The notes under the pieces are model-generated. The model worked only from the letters and a program-made list of their open reading frames with translations, made no database searches and was not told the DNA's origin. A stretch of DNA of 64,000 bases from the NCBI RefSeq assembly GCF_932526225.1, contig NC_064041.1, positions 15,410,951 through 15,474,950 of the forward strand, in the 5' to 3' direction. Below are positions 51,540-62,575 of the stretch, piece after piece (within the stretch, counting starts at the first letter, position 1; every line of letters starts with the position of its first letter). The position numbers and the translations under genes are program-made. This DNA is from Nematostella vectensis (lineage: Eukaryota; Cnidaria; Anthozoa; Actiniaria; Edwardsiidae).

Positions 51540-51612
51540 GGTCCGTTAGCTCAGTCGGCAGAGCGTGGTGCTAATAACGCTAAGGTCATGGGTTCGAGCC
51601 CCATACGGACCA
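51540..51612 (+). tRNA. tRNA-Ile(AAU)
   Basis: Counterpart of 30160. Confidence 0.92.
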
Positions 51613-51867
51613 GCAGTTTATTTTGAACTAACCATAGTTGTGTTAACTAGCTAGTCTTTTATTCAGCAACAAAGTTTTCCACAGACTAGACTAAATTGTT
51701 GTGATAACAATATTGCAGAAACGGCGAGCGTTCCAAGGCGCTGGTTTTAGGCACCAGTCTCTGAAGAGGCGTGGGTTCGAATCAAACCGCTGCCAATTGA
51801 ATTATTTTTGTAGGTTACTTTTGATACCTTCTTTTGTAAACTAAATCGCTGTAGTTGTATATCAGTT

Positions 51868-51940
51868 GGTCCGTTAGCTCAGTCGGCAGAGCGTGGTGCT
51901 AATAACGCTAAGGTCATGGGTTCGAGCCCCATACGGACCA
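51868..51940 (+). tRNA. tRNA-Ile(AAU)
   Basis: Counterpart of 30488. Confidence 0.92.
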
Positions 51941-52055
51941 AAAGGTTATTTTTAAAGAACCGTCAATGCAGTTGTGTTGACCAGCTTGTCTTTTATTCAG
52001 CAAAAACGTTCTCAACAGACTTGACTAATTGTTGTGATAACAATATTGCAGAAAT

Positions 52056-52137
52056 GGTAGCGTGGCCGAGCGGTCTAAGGCGCTGGTTTTAGGCACCAGT
52101 CTCGAAAGAGGCGTGGGTTCGAATCCCACCGCTGCCA
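52056..52137 (+). tRNA. tRNA-Leu(UAG)
   Basis: Counterpart of 30676. Confidence 0.93.
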
Positions 52138-52488
52138 ATCGAAATATTTTTGTAGGTTACTTTTGATACCTTCTTTTGTAAACTAAATCGCTGTAGTTGT
52201 CATGGGTCATGGGTTCGAGCCCCATACGGACCAGCAGTTTATTTTTAACTAACCATAGTTGTGTTAACTAGCTAGTCTTTTATTCAGCAACAAAGTTTTC
52301 CACAGACTAGACTAAATTGTTGTGATACCAATATTGCAGAAACGGCGAGCGGTCTAAGGCGCTGGTTTTAGGCACCAGTCTCGAAAGAGGCGTGGGTTCG
52401 AATCCCACCGCTGCCAATTGAATTATTTTTGTAGGTTACTTTTTATACCTTCTTTTGTAAACTAAATCGCTGTAGTTGTATATCATTT

Positions 52489-52561
52489 GGTCCGTTAGCT
52501 CAGTCGGCAGAGCGTGGTGCTAATAACGCTAAGGTCATGGGTTCGAGCCCCATACGGACCA
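52489..52561 (+). tRNA. tRNA-Ile(AAU)
   Basis: Counterpart of 31109. Confidence 0.92.
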
Positions 52562-52676
52562 AAAGTTTATTTTTAAAGAACCGTCAATGCAGTTGTGTTG
52601 ACCAGCTTGTCTTTTATTCAGCAAAAACGTTCTCAACAGACTTGACTAATTGTTGTGATAACAATATTGCAGAAAT

Positions 52677-52758
52677 GGTAGCGTGGCCGAGCGGTCTAAG
52701 GCGCTGGTTTTAGGCACCAGTCTCGAAAGAGGCGTGGGTTCGAATCCCACCGCTGCCA
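52677..52758 (+). tRNA. tRNA-Leu(UAG)
   Basis: Counterpart of 31297. Confidence 0.93.
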
Positions 52759-53109
52759 ATTGAAATATTTTTGTAGGTCACTTTTGATACCTTCTTTTGT
52801 AAAATAAATCGCTGTAGTTGTCATGGGTCATGGGTTCGAGCCCCATACGGACCAGCAGTTTATTTTTAACTAACCATAGTTGTGTTAACTAGCTAGTCTT
52901 TTATTCAGCAACAAAGTTTTCCACAGACTAGACTAAATTGTTGTGATAACAATATTGCAGAAACGGCGAGCGGTCTAAGGCGCTGGTTTTAGGCACCAGC
53001 CTCGAAAGAGGCGTGGGTTCGAATCCCACCGCTGCCAATTGAATTATTTTTGTAAGTTACTTTTAAAACCTTCTTTTGTAAACAAAATCGCTGTAGTTGT
53101 ATATCAGTT

Positions 53110-53182
53110 GGTCCGTTAGCTCAGTCGGCAGAGCGTGGTGCTAATAACGCTAAGGTCATGGGTTCGAGCCCCATACGGACCA
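53110..53182 (+). tRNA. tRNA-Ile(AAU)
   Basis: Counterpart of 31730. Confidence 0.92.
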
Positions 53183-53437
53183 GCAGTTTATTTTTAACTA
53201 ACCATAGTTGTGTTAACTAGCTAGTCTTTTATTCAGCAACAAAGTTTTCCACAGACTAGACTAAATTGTTTTGATAACAATATTGCAGAAACGGCGAGCG
53301 TTCCAAGGCGCTGGTTTTAGGCACCAGTCTCTGAAGAGGCGTGGGTTCGAATCAAACCGCTGCCAATTGAATTATTTTTGTAGGTTACTTTTGATACCTT
53401 CTTTTGTAAACTAAATCGCTGTAGTTGTATATCAGTT

Positions 53438-53510
53438 GGTCCGTTAGCTCAGTCGGCAGAGCGTGGTGCTAATAACGCTAAGGTCATGGGTTCGAGCCCC
53501 ATACGGACCA
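53438..53510 (+). tRNA. tRNA-Ile(AAU)
   Basis: Counterpart of 32058. Confidence 0.92.
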
Positions 53511-53625
53511 AAAGGTTATTTTTAAAGAACCTTCAATGCAGTTGTGTTGACCAGCTTGTCTTTTATTCAGCAAAAACGTTCTCAACAGACTTGACTAATT
53601 GTTGTGATAACAATATTGCAGAAAT

Positions 53626-53707
53626 AGTAGCGTGGTCGAGCGGTCTAAGGCGCTGGTTTTAGGCACCAGTCTCGAAAGAGGCGTGGGTTCGAATCCCACC
53701 GCTGCCA
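53626..53707 (+). tRNA. tRNA-Leu(UAG)
   Basis: First base A (AGTAGCG) and GTGGTCGAGC; terminal pair lost. Confidence 0.75.
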
Positions 53708-54058
53708 ATCGAAATATTTTTGTAGGTTACTTTTGATACCTTCTTTTGTAAACTAAATCGCTGTAGTTGTCATGGGTCATGGGTTCGAGCCCCATACGGA
53801 CCAGCAGTTTATTTTTAACTAACCATAGTTGTGTTAACTAGCTAGTCTTTTATTCAGCAACAAAGTTTTCCACAGACTAGACTAAATTGTTGTGATACCA
53901 ATATTGCAGAAACGGCGAGCGGTCTAAGGCGCTGGTTTTAGGCACCAGTCTCGAAAGAGGCGTGGGTTCGAATCCCACCGCTGCCAATTGAATTATTTTT
54001 GTAGGTTACTTTTGATACCTTCTTTTGTAAACTAAATCGCTGTAGTTGTATATCATTT

Positions 54059-54131
54059 GGTCCGTTAGCTCAGTCGGCAGAGCGTGGTGCTAATAACGCT
54101 AAGGTCATGGGTTCGAGCCCCATACGGACCA
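54059..54131 (+). tRNA. tRNA-Ile(AAU)
   Basis: Consensus; site of the missing 342-bp dimer. Confidence 0.92.
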
Positions 54132-54246
54132 AAAGGTTATTTTTAAAGAACCGTCAATGCAGTTGTGTTGACCAGCTTGTCTTTTATTCAGCAAAAACGT
54201 TCTCAACAGACTTGACTAATTGTTGTGATAACAATATTGCAGAAAT

Positions 54247-54328
54247 GGTAGCGTGGCCGAGCGGTCTAAGGCGCTGGTTTTAGGCACCAGTCTCGAAAGA
54301 GGCGTGGGTTCGAATCCCACCGCTGCCA
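54247..54328 (+). tRNA. tRNA-Leu(UAG)
   Basis: Counterpart of 33209. Confidence 0.93.
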
Positions 54329-54679
54329 ATCGAAATATTTTTGTAGGTTACTTTTGATACCTTCTTTTGTAAACTAAATTGCTGTAGTTGTCATGGGTCA
54401 TGGGTTCGAGCCCCATACGGACCAGCAGTTTATTTTTAACTAACCATAGTTGTGTTAACTAGCTAGTCTTTTATTCAGCAACAAAGTTTTCCACAGACTA
54501 GACTAAATTGTTGTGATACCAATATTGCAGAAACGGCGAGAGGTCTAAGGCGCTGGTTTTAGGCACCAGTCTCGAAAGAGGCGTGGGTTCGAATCCCACC
54601 GCTGCCAATTGAATTATTTTTGTAGGTTACTTTTTATACCTTCTTTTGTAAACTAAATCGCTGTAGTTGTATATCATTT

Positions 54680-54752
54680 GGTCCGTTAGCTCAGTCGGCA
54701 GAGCGTGGTGCTAATAACGCTAAGGTCGTGGGTTCGAGCCCCATACGGACCA
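54680..54752 (+). tRNA. tRNA-Ile(AAU)
   Basis: GTCGTGGG class; upstream spacer keeps the base lost in copies A-C. Confidence 0.88.
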
Positions 54753-54867
54753 AAAGTTTATTTTTAAATAACCGTCAATGCAGTTTTGTTGACTGGCTAG
54801 TCTTTTATTCAGCAAAAACGTCCTCCACAGACTTGACCAATTGTTGTGATAACAATATTGCAGAAAC

Positions 54868-54949
54868 GGTAGCGTGGCCGAGCGGTCTAAGGCGCTGGTT
54901 TTAGGCACCAGTCTCGAAAGAGGCGTGGGTTCGAATCCCACCGCTGCCA
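54868..54949 (+). tRNA. tRNA-Leu(UAG)
   Basis: Counterpart of 33829. Confidence 0.94.
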
Positions 54950-55021
54950 ATTGAATTATTTTTGTAGGTTACTTTGGATACCTTCTTTTGTAAACTAAAT
55001 CGCTGTAGTTGTATATCAGTT

Positions 55022-55094
55022 TGTCCGTTAGCTCAGTCGGCAGAGCGTGGTGCTAATAACGCTAAGGTCATGGGTTCGAGCCCCATACGGACCA
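55022..55094 (+). tRNA. tRNA-Ile(AAU)
   Basis: First base T, as at 33983. Confidence 0.78.
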
Positions 55095-55209
55095 AAAGGT
55101 TATTTTTAAAGAACCTTCAATGCAGTTGTGTTGACCAGCTTGTCTTTTATTCAGCAAAAACGTTCTCAACAGACTTGACTAATTGTTGTGATAACAATAT
55201 TGCAGAAAT

Positions 55210-55291
55210 GGTAGCGTGGCCGAGCGGTCTAAGGCGCTGGTTTTAGGCACCAGTCTCGAAAGAGGCGTGGGTTCGAATCCCACCGCTGCCA
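55210..55291 (+). tRNA. tRNA-Leu(UAG)
   Basis: Counterpart of 34171. Confidence 0.93.
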
Positions 55292-55642
55292 ATTGAAATA
55301 TTTTTGTAGGTTACTTTTGATACGTTCTTTTGTAAACTAAATCGCTGTAGTTGTCATGGGTCATGGGTTCGAGCCCCATACGGACCAGCAGTTTATTTTT
55401 AACTAACCATAGTTGTGTTAACTAGCTAGTCTTTTATTCAGCAACAAAGTTTTCCACAGACTAGACTAAATTGTTGTGATAACAATATTGCAGAAACGGC
55501 GAGCGGTCTAAGGCGCTGGTTTTAGGCACCAGTCTCGAAAGAGGCGTGGGTTCGAATCCCACCGCTGCCAATTGAATTATTTTTGTAAGTTACTTTTAAA
55601 ACCTTCTTTTGTAAACTAAATCGCTGTAGTTGTATATCAGTT

Positions 55643-55715
55643 GGTCCGTTAGCTCAGTCGGCAGAGCGTGGTGCTAATAACGCTAAGGTCATGGGTTCGA
55701 GCCCCATACGGACCA
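55643..55715 (+). tRNA. tRNA-Ile(AAU)
   Basis: Consensus T-loop, unlike 34604. Confidence 0.92.
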
Positions 55716-55970
55716 GCAGTTTATTTTCAACTAACCATAGTTGTGTTAACTAGCTAGTCTTTTATTCAGCAACAAAGTTTTCCACAGACTAGACTAAATT
55801 GTTGTGATAACAATATTGCAGAAACGGCGAGCGGTCCAAGGCGCTGGTTTTAGGCACCAGTCTCTGAAGAGGCGTGGGTTCGAATCAAACCGCTGCCAAT
55901 TGAATTATTTTTGTAGGTTACTTTTTATACCTTCTTTTGTAAACTAAATCGCTGTAGTTGTATATCAGTT

Positions 55971-56043
55971 GGTCCGTTAGCTCAGTCGGCAGAGCGTGGT
56001 GCTAATAACGCTAAGGTCATGGGTTCGAGCCCCATACGGACCA
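55971..56043 (+). tRNA. tRNA-Ile(AAU)
   Basis: Consensus; followed by a T6 run. Confidence 0.93.
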
Positions 56044-56158
56044 AAAGTTTATTTTTTAATTACCGTCAATGCAGTTGTGTTGACCAGCTTGTCTTTTATT
56101 CAGCAAAAACGTTCTCCACAGAATTGACTAATTGGTGTGATAACAATATTGCAGAAAC

Positions 56159-56239
56159 GGTAGCGTGGCCGAGCGGTCCAAGGCGCTGGTTTTAGGCACC
56201 AGTCTTTGAAGAGGCGTGGGTTCCAATCCCAATGTGCCA
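56159..56239 (+). pseudogene. Degenerate tRNA-Leu
   Basis: Class of 16969; upstream inverted repeat altered (TTGGTGTGATAACAA). Confidence 0.85.
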
Positions 56240-56590
56240 ATTGAATTATTTTTGTAGGTTACTTTTGATACCTTCTTTTGTAAACTAAATCGCTGTAGTT
56301 GTCATGGGTCATGGGATCGAGCCCCATACGGACCAGCAGTTTATTTTTAACTAACCATAGTTGTGTTAACTAGCTAGTCTTTTATTCAGCAACAAAGTTT
56401 TCCACAGACTAGACTAAATTGTTGTGATACCAATATTGCAGAAACGGCGAGCGGTCTAAGGCGCTGGTTTTAGGCACCAGTCTCGAAAGAGGCGTGGGTT
56501 CGAATCCCACCGCTGCCAATTGAATTATTTTTGTAGGTTACTTTTGATACCTTCTTTTGTAAACTAAATCGCTGTAGTTGTATATCAGTT

Positions 56591-56663
56591 GGTCCGTTAG
56601 CTCAGTCGGCAGAGCGTGGTGCTAATAACGCTAAGGTCATGGGTTCGAGCCCCATACGGACCA
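56591..56663 (+). tRNA. tRNA-Ile(AAU)
   Basis: Consensus. Confidence 0.93.
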
Positions 56664-56778
56664 AAAGTTTATTTTTAAATAACCGTCAATGCAGTTTTGT
56701 TGACTAGGTAGTCTTTTATCCAGCAAAAACGTTCTCCACAGACTTAACTAATTGTTGTGATAACAATATTGCAGAAAC

Positions 56779-56860
56779 GGTAGCGTGGCCGAGCGGTCTA
56801 AGGCGCTGGTTTTAGGCACCAGTCTCGAAAGAGGCGTGGGTTCGAATCCCACCGCTTTCA
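56779..56860 (+). tRNA. tRNA-Leu(UAG)
   Basis: 3' acceptor CGCTTTC: two mismatches. Confidence 0.7.
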
Positions 56861-56932
56861 ATTGAATTATTTTTGTAGGTTACTTTTGATACCTTCTTTT
56901 GTAAACTAAATCGCTGTAGTTGTATATCAGTT

Positions 56933-57005
56933 GGTCCGTTAGCTCAGTCGGCAGAGCGTGGTGCTAATAACGCTAAGGTCATGGGTTCGAGCCCCATACG
57001 GACCA
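56933..57005 (+). tRNA. tRNA-Ile(AAU)
   Basis: Consensus. Confidence 0.93.
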
Positions 57006-57120
57006 AAAGGTTATTTTTAAAGAACCTTCAATGCAGTTGTGTTGACCAGCTTGTCTTTTATTCAGCAAAAACGTTCTCAACAGACTTGACTAATTGTTGT
57101 GATAACAATATTGCAGAAAT

Positions 57121-57202
57121 GGTAGCGTGGCCGAGCGGTCTAAGGCGCTGGTTTTAGGCACCAGTCTCGAAAGAGGCGTGGGTTCGAATCCCACCGCTGC
57201 CA
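57121..57202 (+). tRNA. tRNA-Leu(UAG)
   Basis: Consensus. Confidence 0.93.
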
Positions 57203-57553
57203 ATTGAAATATTTTTGTAGGTTACTTTTGATACGTTCTTTTGTAAACTAAATCGCTGTAGTTGTCATGGGTCATGGGTTCGAGCCCCATACGGACCAGC
57301 AGTTTATTTTTAACTAACCATAGTTGTGTTAACTAGCTAGTCTTTTATTCAGCAACAAAGTTTTCCACAGACTAGACTAAATTGTTGTGATAACAATATT
57401 GCAGAAACGGCGAGCGGTCTAAGGCGCTGGTTTTAGGCACCAGTCTCGAAAGAGGCGTGGGTTCGAATCCCACCGCTGCCAATTGAATTATTTTTGTAAG
57501 TTACTTTTAAAACCTTCTTTTGTAAACTAAATCGCTGTAGATGTATATCAGTT

Positions 57554-57626
57554 GGTCCGTTAGCTCAGTCGGCAGAGCGTGGTGCTAATAACGCTAAGGT
57601 CATGGGTTCGAGCCCCATACGGACCT
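57554..57626 (+). tRNA. tRNA-Ile(AAU)
   Basis: Discriminator T instead of A. Confidence 0.82.
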
Positions 57627-57881
57627 AAAGTTTATTTTCAACTAACCATAGTTGTGTTAACTAGCTAGTCTTTTATTCAGCAACAAAGTTTTCCACAGAC
57701 TAGACTAAATTGTTGTGATAACAATATTGCAGAAACGGCGAGCGGTCCAAGGCGCTGGTTTTAGGCACCAGTCTCTGAAGAGGCGTGGGTTCGAATCAAA
57801 CCGCTGCCAATTGAATTATTTTTGTAGATTACTTTTGATACCTTCTTTTGTAAACTAAATCGCTGTAGTTGTATATCAGTT

Positions 57882-57954
57882 GGTCCGTTAGCTCAGTCGG
57901 CAAAGCGTGGTGCTAATAACGCTAAGGTCATGGGTTTGAGCCCCATACGTACCA
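57882..57954 (+). tRNA. tRNA-Ile(AAU), CAAAGC/TTTGAGC family
   Basis: D-stem pair lost (AAGC), T-loop TTTGAGC loses the elbow C, acceptor ACGTACC. Probably inactive. Confidence 0.6.
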
Positions 57955-58070
57955 AAAGTTTATTTTTAAATAACCGTCAATGCAGTTTTGTTGACTAGCT
58001 AGTCTTTTATTCAGCAAAAACTTCTCCACAGACTTGACTAATTGTTGTGATAACAATATTGCAGTGGGTT

Positions 58071-58098
58071 GCGGTGGGTTCGAATCCCACCGCTGCCA
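58071..58098 (+). pseudogene. psi-L2: 3' remnant of tRNA-Leu
   Basis: TTGCAG|TGGGTT then GCGGTGGGTTCGAATCCCAC and the 3' acceptor strand. Only the B-box half survives. The piece is itself a near-perfect inverted repeat (GCGGTGGG with CCCACCGC). Confidence 0.88.
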
Positions 58099-58170
58099 AT
58101 TGAATTATTTTTGTAGGTTACTTTTGATACCTTCTTTTGTAAACTAAATCGCTGTAGTTGTATATCAGTT

Positions 58171-58243
58171 GGTCCGTTAGCTCAGTCGGCAGAGCGTGGT
58201 GCTAATAACGCTAAGGTCATGGGTTCGAGCCCCATACGGACCA
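58171..58243 (+). tRNA. tRNA-Ile(AAU)
   Basis: Consensus. Confidence 0.93.
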
Positions 58244-58359
58244 AAAGTTTATTTTTAAATAACCGTCAATGCAGTTTTGTTGACTAGCTAGCCTTTTATT
58301 CAAGAACAAAGTTCTCCACAGACTAGCCTGAGTTGTTGTGATAACAATATTGCAGAAAC

Positions 58360-58441
58360 GGTAGCGTGGCCGAGCGGTCTAAGGCGCTGGTTTTAGGCAC
58401 CAGTCTCGAAAGAGGCGTGGGTTCGAATCCCACCGCTGCCA
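58360..58441 (+). tRNA. tRNA-Leu(UAG)
   Basis: Consensus; ATTCAAGAAC flank. Confidence 0.93.
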
Positions 58442-58513
58442 ATTGAATTATTTTTGTAGATTACTTTTGATACCTTCTTTTGTAAACTAAATCGCTGTAG
58501 TTGTATATCAGTT

Positions 58514-58586
58514 GGTCCGTTAGCTCAGTCGGCAAAGCGTGGTGCTAATAACGCTAAGGTCATGGGTTTGAGCCCCATACGGACCA
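58514..58586 (+). tRNA. tRNA-Ile(AAU), CAAAGC/TTTGAGC family
   Basis: D-stem and T-loop changes as at 57882; acceptor intact. Confidence 0.65.
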
Positions 58587-58803
58587 AAAGTTTATTTTTA
58601 AATAACCGTCAATGCAGTTTTGTTGACTAGCTAGTCTTTTATTCAGCAAAAACGTTCTCCACAGACTTGACTAATTGTTGTGATAACAATATTGCAGTGG
58701 GTTGCGGTGGGTTCGAATCCCACCGCTGCCAATTGAATTATTTTTGTAGGTTACTTTTGATACCTTCTTTTGTAAACTAAATCGCTGTAGTTGTATATCA
58801 GTT

Positions 58804-58876
58804 GGTCCGTTAGCTCAGTCGGCAGAGCGTGGTGCTAATAACGCTAAGGTCATGGGTTCGAGCCCCATACGGACCA
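58804..58876 (+). tRNA. tRNA-Ile(AAU)
   Basis: Consensus. Confidence 0.93.
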
Positions 58877-58992
58877 AAAGTTTATTTTTAAATAACCGTC
58901 AATGCAGTTTTGTTGACTAGCTAGCCTTTTATTCAAGAACAAAGTTCTCCACAGACTAGCCTGAGTTGTTGTGATAACAATATTGCAGAAAC

Positions 58993-59074
58993 GGTAGCGT
59001 GGCCGAGCGGTCTAAGGCGCTGGTTTTAGGCACCAGTCTCGAAAGAGGCGTGGGTTCGAATCCCACCGCTGTCA
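58993..59074 (+). tRNA. tRNA-Leu(UAG)
   Basis: 3' acceptor CGCTGTC: one mismatch. Confidence 0.82.
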
Positions 59075-59146
59075 ATTGAATTATTTTTGTAGGTTACTTT
59101 TGATACCTTCTTTTGTAAACTAAATCGCTGTAGTTGTATATCAGTT

Positions 59147-59219
59147 GGTCCGTTAGCTCAGTCGGCAGAGCGTGGTGCTAATAACGCTAAGGTCATGGGT
59201 TCGAGCCCCATACGGACCA
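59147..59219 (+). tRNA. tRNA-Ile(AAU)
   Basis: Consensus. Confidence 0.93.
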
Positions 59220-59334
59220 AAAGTTTATTTTTTAATTACCGTCAATGCAGTTGTGTTGACCAGCTTGTCTTTTATTCAGCAAAAACGTTCTCAACAGACT
59301 TGACTAATTGTTGTGATAACAATATTGCAGAAAC

Positions 59335-59416
59335 GGTAGCGTGGCCGAGCGGTCTAAGGCGCTGGTTTTAGGCACCAGTCTCGAAAGAGGCGTGGGTTCG
59401 AATCCCACCGCTGCCA
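59335..59416 (+). tRNA. tRNA-Leu(UAG)
   Basis: Consensus. Confidence 0.94.
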
Positions 59417-59488
59417 ATTGAAATATTTTTGTAGGTTACTTTTGATACCTTCTTTTGTAAACTAAATCGCTGTAGTTGTATATCAGTT

Positions 59489-59561
59489 GGTCCGTTAGCT
59501 CAGTCGGCAGAGCGTGGTGCTAATAACGCTAAGGTCATGGGTTCGAGCCCCATACGGACCA
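59489..59561 (+). tRNA. tRNA-Ile(AAU)
   Basis: Consensus. Confidence 0.93.
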
Positions 59562-59676
59562 AAAGGTTATTTTTAAAGAACCTTCAATGCAGTTGTGTTG
59601 ACCAGCTTGTCTTTTATTCAGCAAAAACGTTCTCAACAGACTTGACTAATTGTTGTGATAACAATATTGCAGAAAT

Positions 59677-59758
59677 GGTAGCGTGGCCGAGCGGTCTAAG
59701 GCGCTGGTTTTAGGCACCAGTCTCGAAAGAGGCGTGGGTTCGAATCCCACCGCTGCCA
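59677..59758 (+). tRNA. tRNA-Leu(UAG)
   Basis: Consensus; partner of 57121. Confidence 0.93.
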
Positions 59759-60109
59759 ATTGAAATATTTTTGTAGGTTACTTTTGATACGTTCTTTTGT
59801 AAACTAAATCGCTGTAGTTGTCATGGGTCATGGGTTCGAGGCCCATACGGACCAGCAGTTTATTTTTAACTAACCATAGTTGTGTTAACTAGCTAGTCTT
59901 TTATTCAGCAACAAAGTTTTCCACAGACTAGACTAAATTGTTGTGATAACAATATTGCAGAAACGGCGAGCGGTCTAAGGCGCTGGTTTTAGGCACCAGT
60001 CTCGAAAGAGGCGTGGGTTCGAATCCCACCGCTGCCAATTGAATTATTTTTGTAAGTTACTTTTAAAACCTTCTTTTGTAAACTAAATCGCTGTAGTTGT
60101 ATATCAGTT

Positions 60110-60182
60110 GGTCCGTTAGCTCAGTCGGCAGAGCGTGGTGCTAATAACGCTAAGGTCATGGGTTCGAGCCCCATACGGACCA
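60110..60182 (+). tRNA. tRNA-Ile(AAU)
   Basis: Consensus. Confidence 0.93.
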
Positions 60183-60297
60183 AAAGTTTATTTTTTAATT
60201 ACCGTCAATGCAGTTGTGTTGACCAGCTTGTCTTTTATTCAGCAAAAACGTTCTCCACAGAATTGACTAATTGGTGTGATAACAATATTGCAGAAAC

Positions 60298-60378
60298 GGT
60301 AGCGTGGCCGAGCGGTCCAAGGCGCTGGTTTTAGGCACCAGTCTTTGAAGAGGCGTGGGTTCCAATCCCAATGTGCCA
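60298..60378 (+). pseudogene. Degenerate tRNA-Leu
   Basis: Close relative of 56159 with the same TTGGTGTGATAACAA flank. Confidence 0.85.
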
Positions 60379-60450
60379 ATTGAATTATTTTTGTAGGTTA
60401 CTTTTGATACCTTCTTTTGTAAACTAAATCGCTGTAGTTATATATCAGTT

Positions 60451-60523
60451 GGTCCGTTAGCTCACTCGGCAGAGCGTGGTGCTAATAACGCTAAGGTCAT
60501 GGGTTCGAGCCCCATACGGACCA
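60451..60523 (+). tRNA. tRNA-Ile(AAU)
   Basis: D-loop ACTCGGCA. Confidence 0.88.
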
Positions 60524-60638
60524 AAAGTTTATTTTTAAATAACCGTCAATGCAGTTTTGTTGACTGGCTAGTCTTTTATTCAGCAAAAACGTCCTCCACA
60601 GACTTGACCAATTGTTGTGATAACAATATTGCAGAAAC

Positions 60639-60720
60639 GGTAGCGTGGCCGAGCGGTCTAAGGCACCGGTTTTAGGCACCAGTCTCGAAAGAGGCGTGGG
60701 TTCGAATCCCACCGCTGCCA
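60639..60720 (+). tRNA. tRNA-Leu(UAG)
   Basis: AAGGCACCGGT: anticodon-stem mismatch. Confidence 0.75.
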
Positions 60721-60792
60721 ATTGAATTATTTTTGTAGGTTACTTTTGATACCTTCTTTTGTAAACTAAATCGCTGTAGTTGTATATCAGTT

Positions 60793-60865
60793 GGTCCGTT
60801 AGCTCAGTCGGCAGAGCGTGGTGCTAATAACGCTAAGGTCATGGGTTCGAGCCCCATACGGACCT
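60793..60865 (+). tRNA. tRNA-Ile(AAU)
   Basis: Discriminator T. Confidence 0.82.
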
Positions 60866-60980
60866 TAAGTTTATTTTTAAAGAACCGTCAATGCAGTTGT
60901 GTTGACCAGCTTGTCTTTTATTCAGCAAAAACGTTCTCAACAGACTTGACTAATTGTTGTGATAACAATATTGCAGAAAT

Positions 60981-61062
60981 GGTAGCGTGGCCGAGCGGTC
61001 TAAGGCGCTGGTTTTAGGCACCAGTCTCGAAAGAGGCGTGGGTTCGAATCCCACCGCTGCCA
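60981..61062 (+). tRNA. tRNA-Leu(UAG)
   Basis: Consensus; AATCGCAAT flank. Confidence 0.93.
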
Positions 61063-61413
61063 ATCGCAATATTTTTGTAGGTTACTTTTGATACCTTCTT
61101 TTGTAAACTAAATCGCTGTAGTTGTCATGGGTCATGGGATCGAGCCCCATACGGACCAGCAGTTTATTTTTAACTAACCATAGTTGTGTTAACTAGCTAG
61201 TCTTTTATTCAGCAACAAAGTTTTCCACAGACTAGACTAAATTGTTGTGATACCAATATTGCAGAAACGGCGAGCGGTCTAAGGCGCTGGTTTTAGGCAC
61301 CAGTCTCGAAAGAGGCGTGGGTTCGAATCCCACCGCTGCCAATTGAATTATTTTTGTAGGTTACTTTTGATACCTTCTTTTGTAAACTAAATCGCTGTAG
61401 TTGTATATCAGTT

Positions 61414-61486
61414 GGTCCGTTAGCTCAGTCGGCAGAGCGTGGTGCTAATAACTCTAAGGTCATGGGTTCGAGCCCCATACGGACCA
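61414..61486 (+). tRNA. tRNA-Ile(AAU)
   Basis: AATAACTCTA: one anticodon-stem pair lost. Confidence 0.75.
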
Positions 61487-61601
61487 AAAGTTTATTTTTA
61501 AATAACCGTCAATACAGTTTTGTTGACTAGCTAGTCTTTTATCCAGCAAAAACGTTCTCCACAGACTTAACTAATTGTTGTGATAACAATATTGCAGAAA
61601 C

Positions 61602-61683
61602 GGTAGCGTGGCCGAGCGGTCTAAGGCGCTGGTTTTAGGAACCAGTCTCGAAAGAGGCGTGGGTTCGAATCCCACCGCTGCCA
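61602..61683 (+). tRNA. tRNA-Leu(UAG)
   Basis: Anticodon loop TTTAGGA; stems intact. Confidence 0.85.
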
Positions 61684-61755
61684 ATTGAATTATTTTTGTA
61701 GATTACTTTTGATACCTTCTTTTGTAAACTAAATCGCTGTAGTTGTATATCAGTT

Positions 61756-61828
61756 GGTCCGTTAGCTCAGTCGGCAAAGCGTGGTGCTAATAACGCTAAG
61801 GTCATGGGTTTGAGCCCCATACGGACAT
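61756..61828 (+). tRNA. tRNA-Ile(AAU), CAAAGC/TTTGAGC family
   Basis: Also 3' ACGGACA and discriminator T. Probably inactive. Confidence 0.55.
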
Positions 61829-61943
61829 AAAGTTTATTTTTAAAGAACCGTCAATGCAGTTGTGTTGACCAGCTTGTCTTTTATTCAGCAAAAACGTTCT
61901 CAACAGACTTGACTAATTGTTGTGATAACAATATTGCAGAAAT

Positions 61944-62025
61944 GGTAGCGTGGCCGAGCGGTCTAAGGCGCTGGTTTTAGGCACCAGTCTCGAAAGAGGC
62001 GTGGGTTCGAATCCCACCGCTGCCA
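61944..62025 (+). tRNA. tRNA-Leu(UAG)
   Basis: Consensus. Confidence 0.93.
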
Positions 62026-62097
62026 ATTGAATTATTTTTGTAGATTACTTTTGATACCTTCTTTTGTAAACTAAATCGCTGTAGTTGTATATCAGTT

Positions 62098-62170
62098 GGT
62101 CCGTTAGCTCAGTCGGCAAAGCGTGGTGCTAATAACGCAAAGGTCATGGGTTTGAGCCCCATACGGACCA
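62098..62170 (+). tRNA. tRNA-Ile(AAU), CAAAGC/TTTGAGC family
   Basis: Also AACGCAAAG, a further anticodon-stem change. Confidence 0.58.
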
Positions 62171-62386
62171 AAAGTTTATTTTTAAATAACCGTCAATGCA
62201 GTTTTGTTGACTAGCTAGTCTTTTATTCAGCAAAAACTTCTCCACAGACTTGACTAATTGTTGTGATAACAATATTGCAGTGGGTTGCGGTGGGTTCGAA
62301 TCCCACCGCTGCCAATTGAATTATTTTTGTAGGTTACTTTTGATACCTTCTTTTGTAAACTAAATCGCTGTAGTTGTATATCAGTT

Positions 62387-62459
62387 GGTCCGTTAGCTCA
62401 GTCGGCAGAGCGTGGTGCTAATAACGCTAAGGTCATGGGTTCGAGCCCCATACGTACCA
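62387..62459 (+). tRNA. tRNA-Ile(AAU)
   Basis: 3' acceptor ACGTACC, one mismatch. Confidence 0.8.
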
Positions 62460-62575
62460 AAAGTTTATTTTTTAATTACCGTCAATGCAGTTTTGTTGAC
62501 TAGCTAGCCTTTTATTCAAGAACAAAGTTCTCCACAGACTAGCCTGAGTTGTTGTGATAACAATATTGCAGAAAC

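Larger units (their letters stand above)
50919..55715 (+). repeat. Diverged second version of the 5.4-kb block
   Basis: Matches 29539 onward at offset 21,380 to about 54.1 kb, then at 21,038-21,039: one 342-bp Leu-Ile dimer present in copies A-C is absent. Single changes (GGTCACTTTT at 52777, AACAAAATCG at 53082) separate it from A-C. psi-L: 51395, 51723, 52344, 52965, 53293, 53914, 54535, 55498. psi-I: 51257, 52206, 52827, 53776, 54397, 55360. Confidence 0.88.

Noticed and set aside
17147-55246. Plus-strand frames of 67-98 aa (MVLITLRSWVLAPYG, MGSSPIRTK and similar)
   Set aside because: Translations of tRNA-Ile, spacer and tRNA-Leu; open by chance and copied with the array.
10286-60721. Repeated minus-strand reading frames of 73-87 aa beginning MAAVGFEPTPLSRLVPK
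   Set aside because: They are the reverse complement of tRNA-Leu plus spacer and part of tRNA-Ile. Copy number follows the satellite and there is no coding signature. Proteins of this kind are typical false annotations over tRNA genes.
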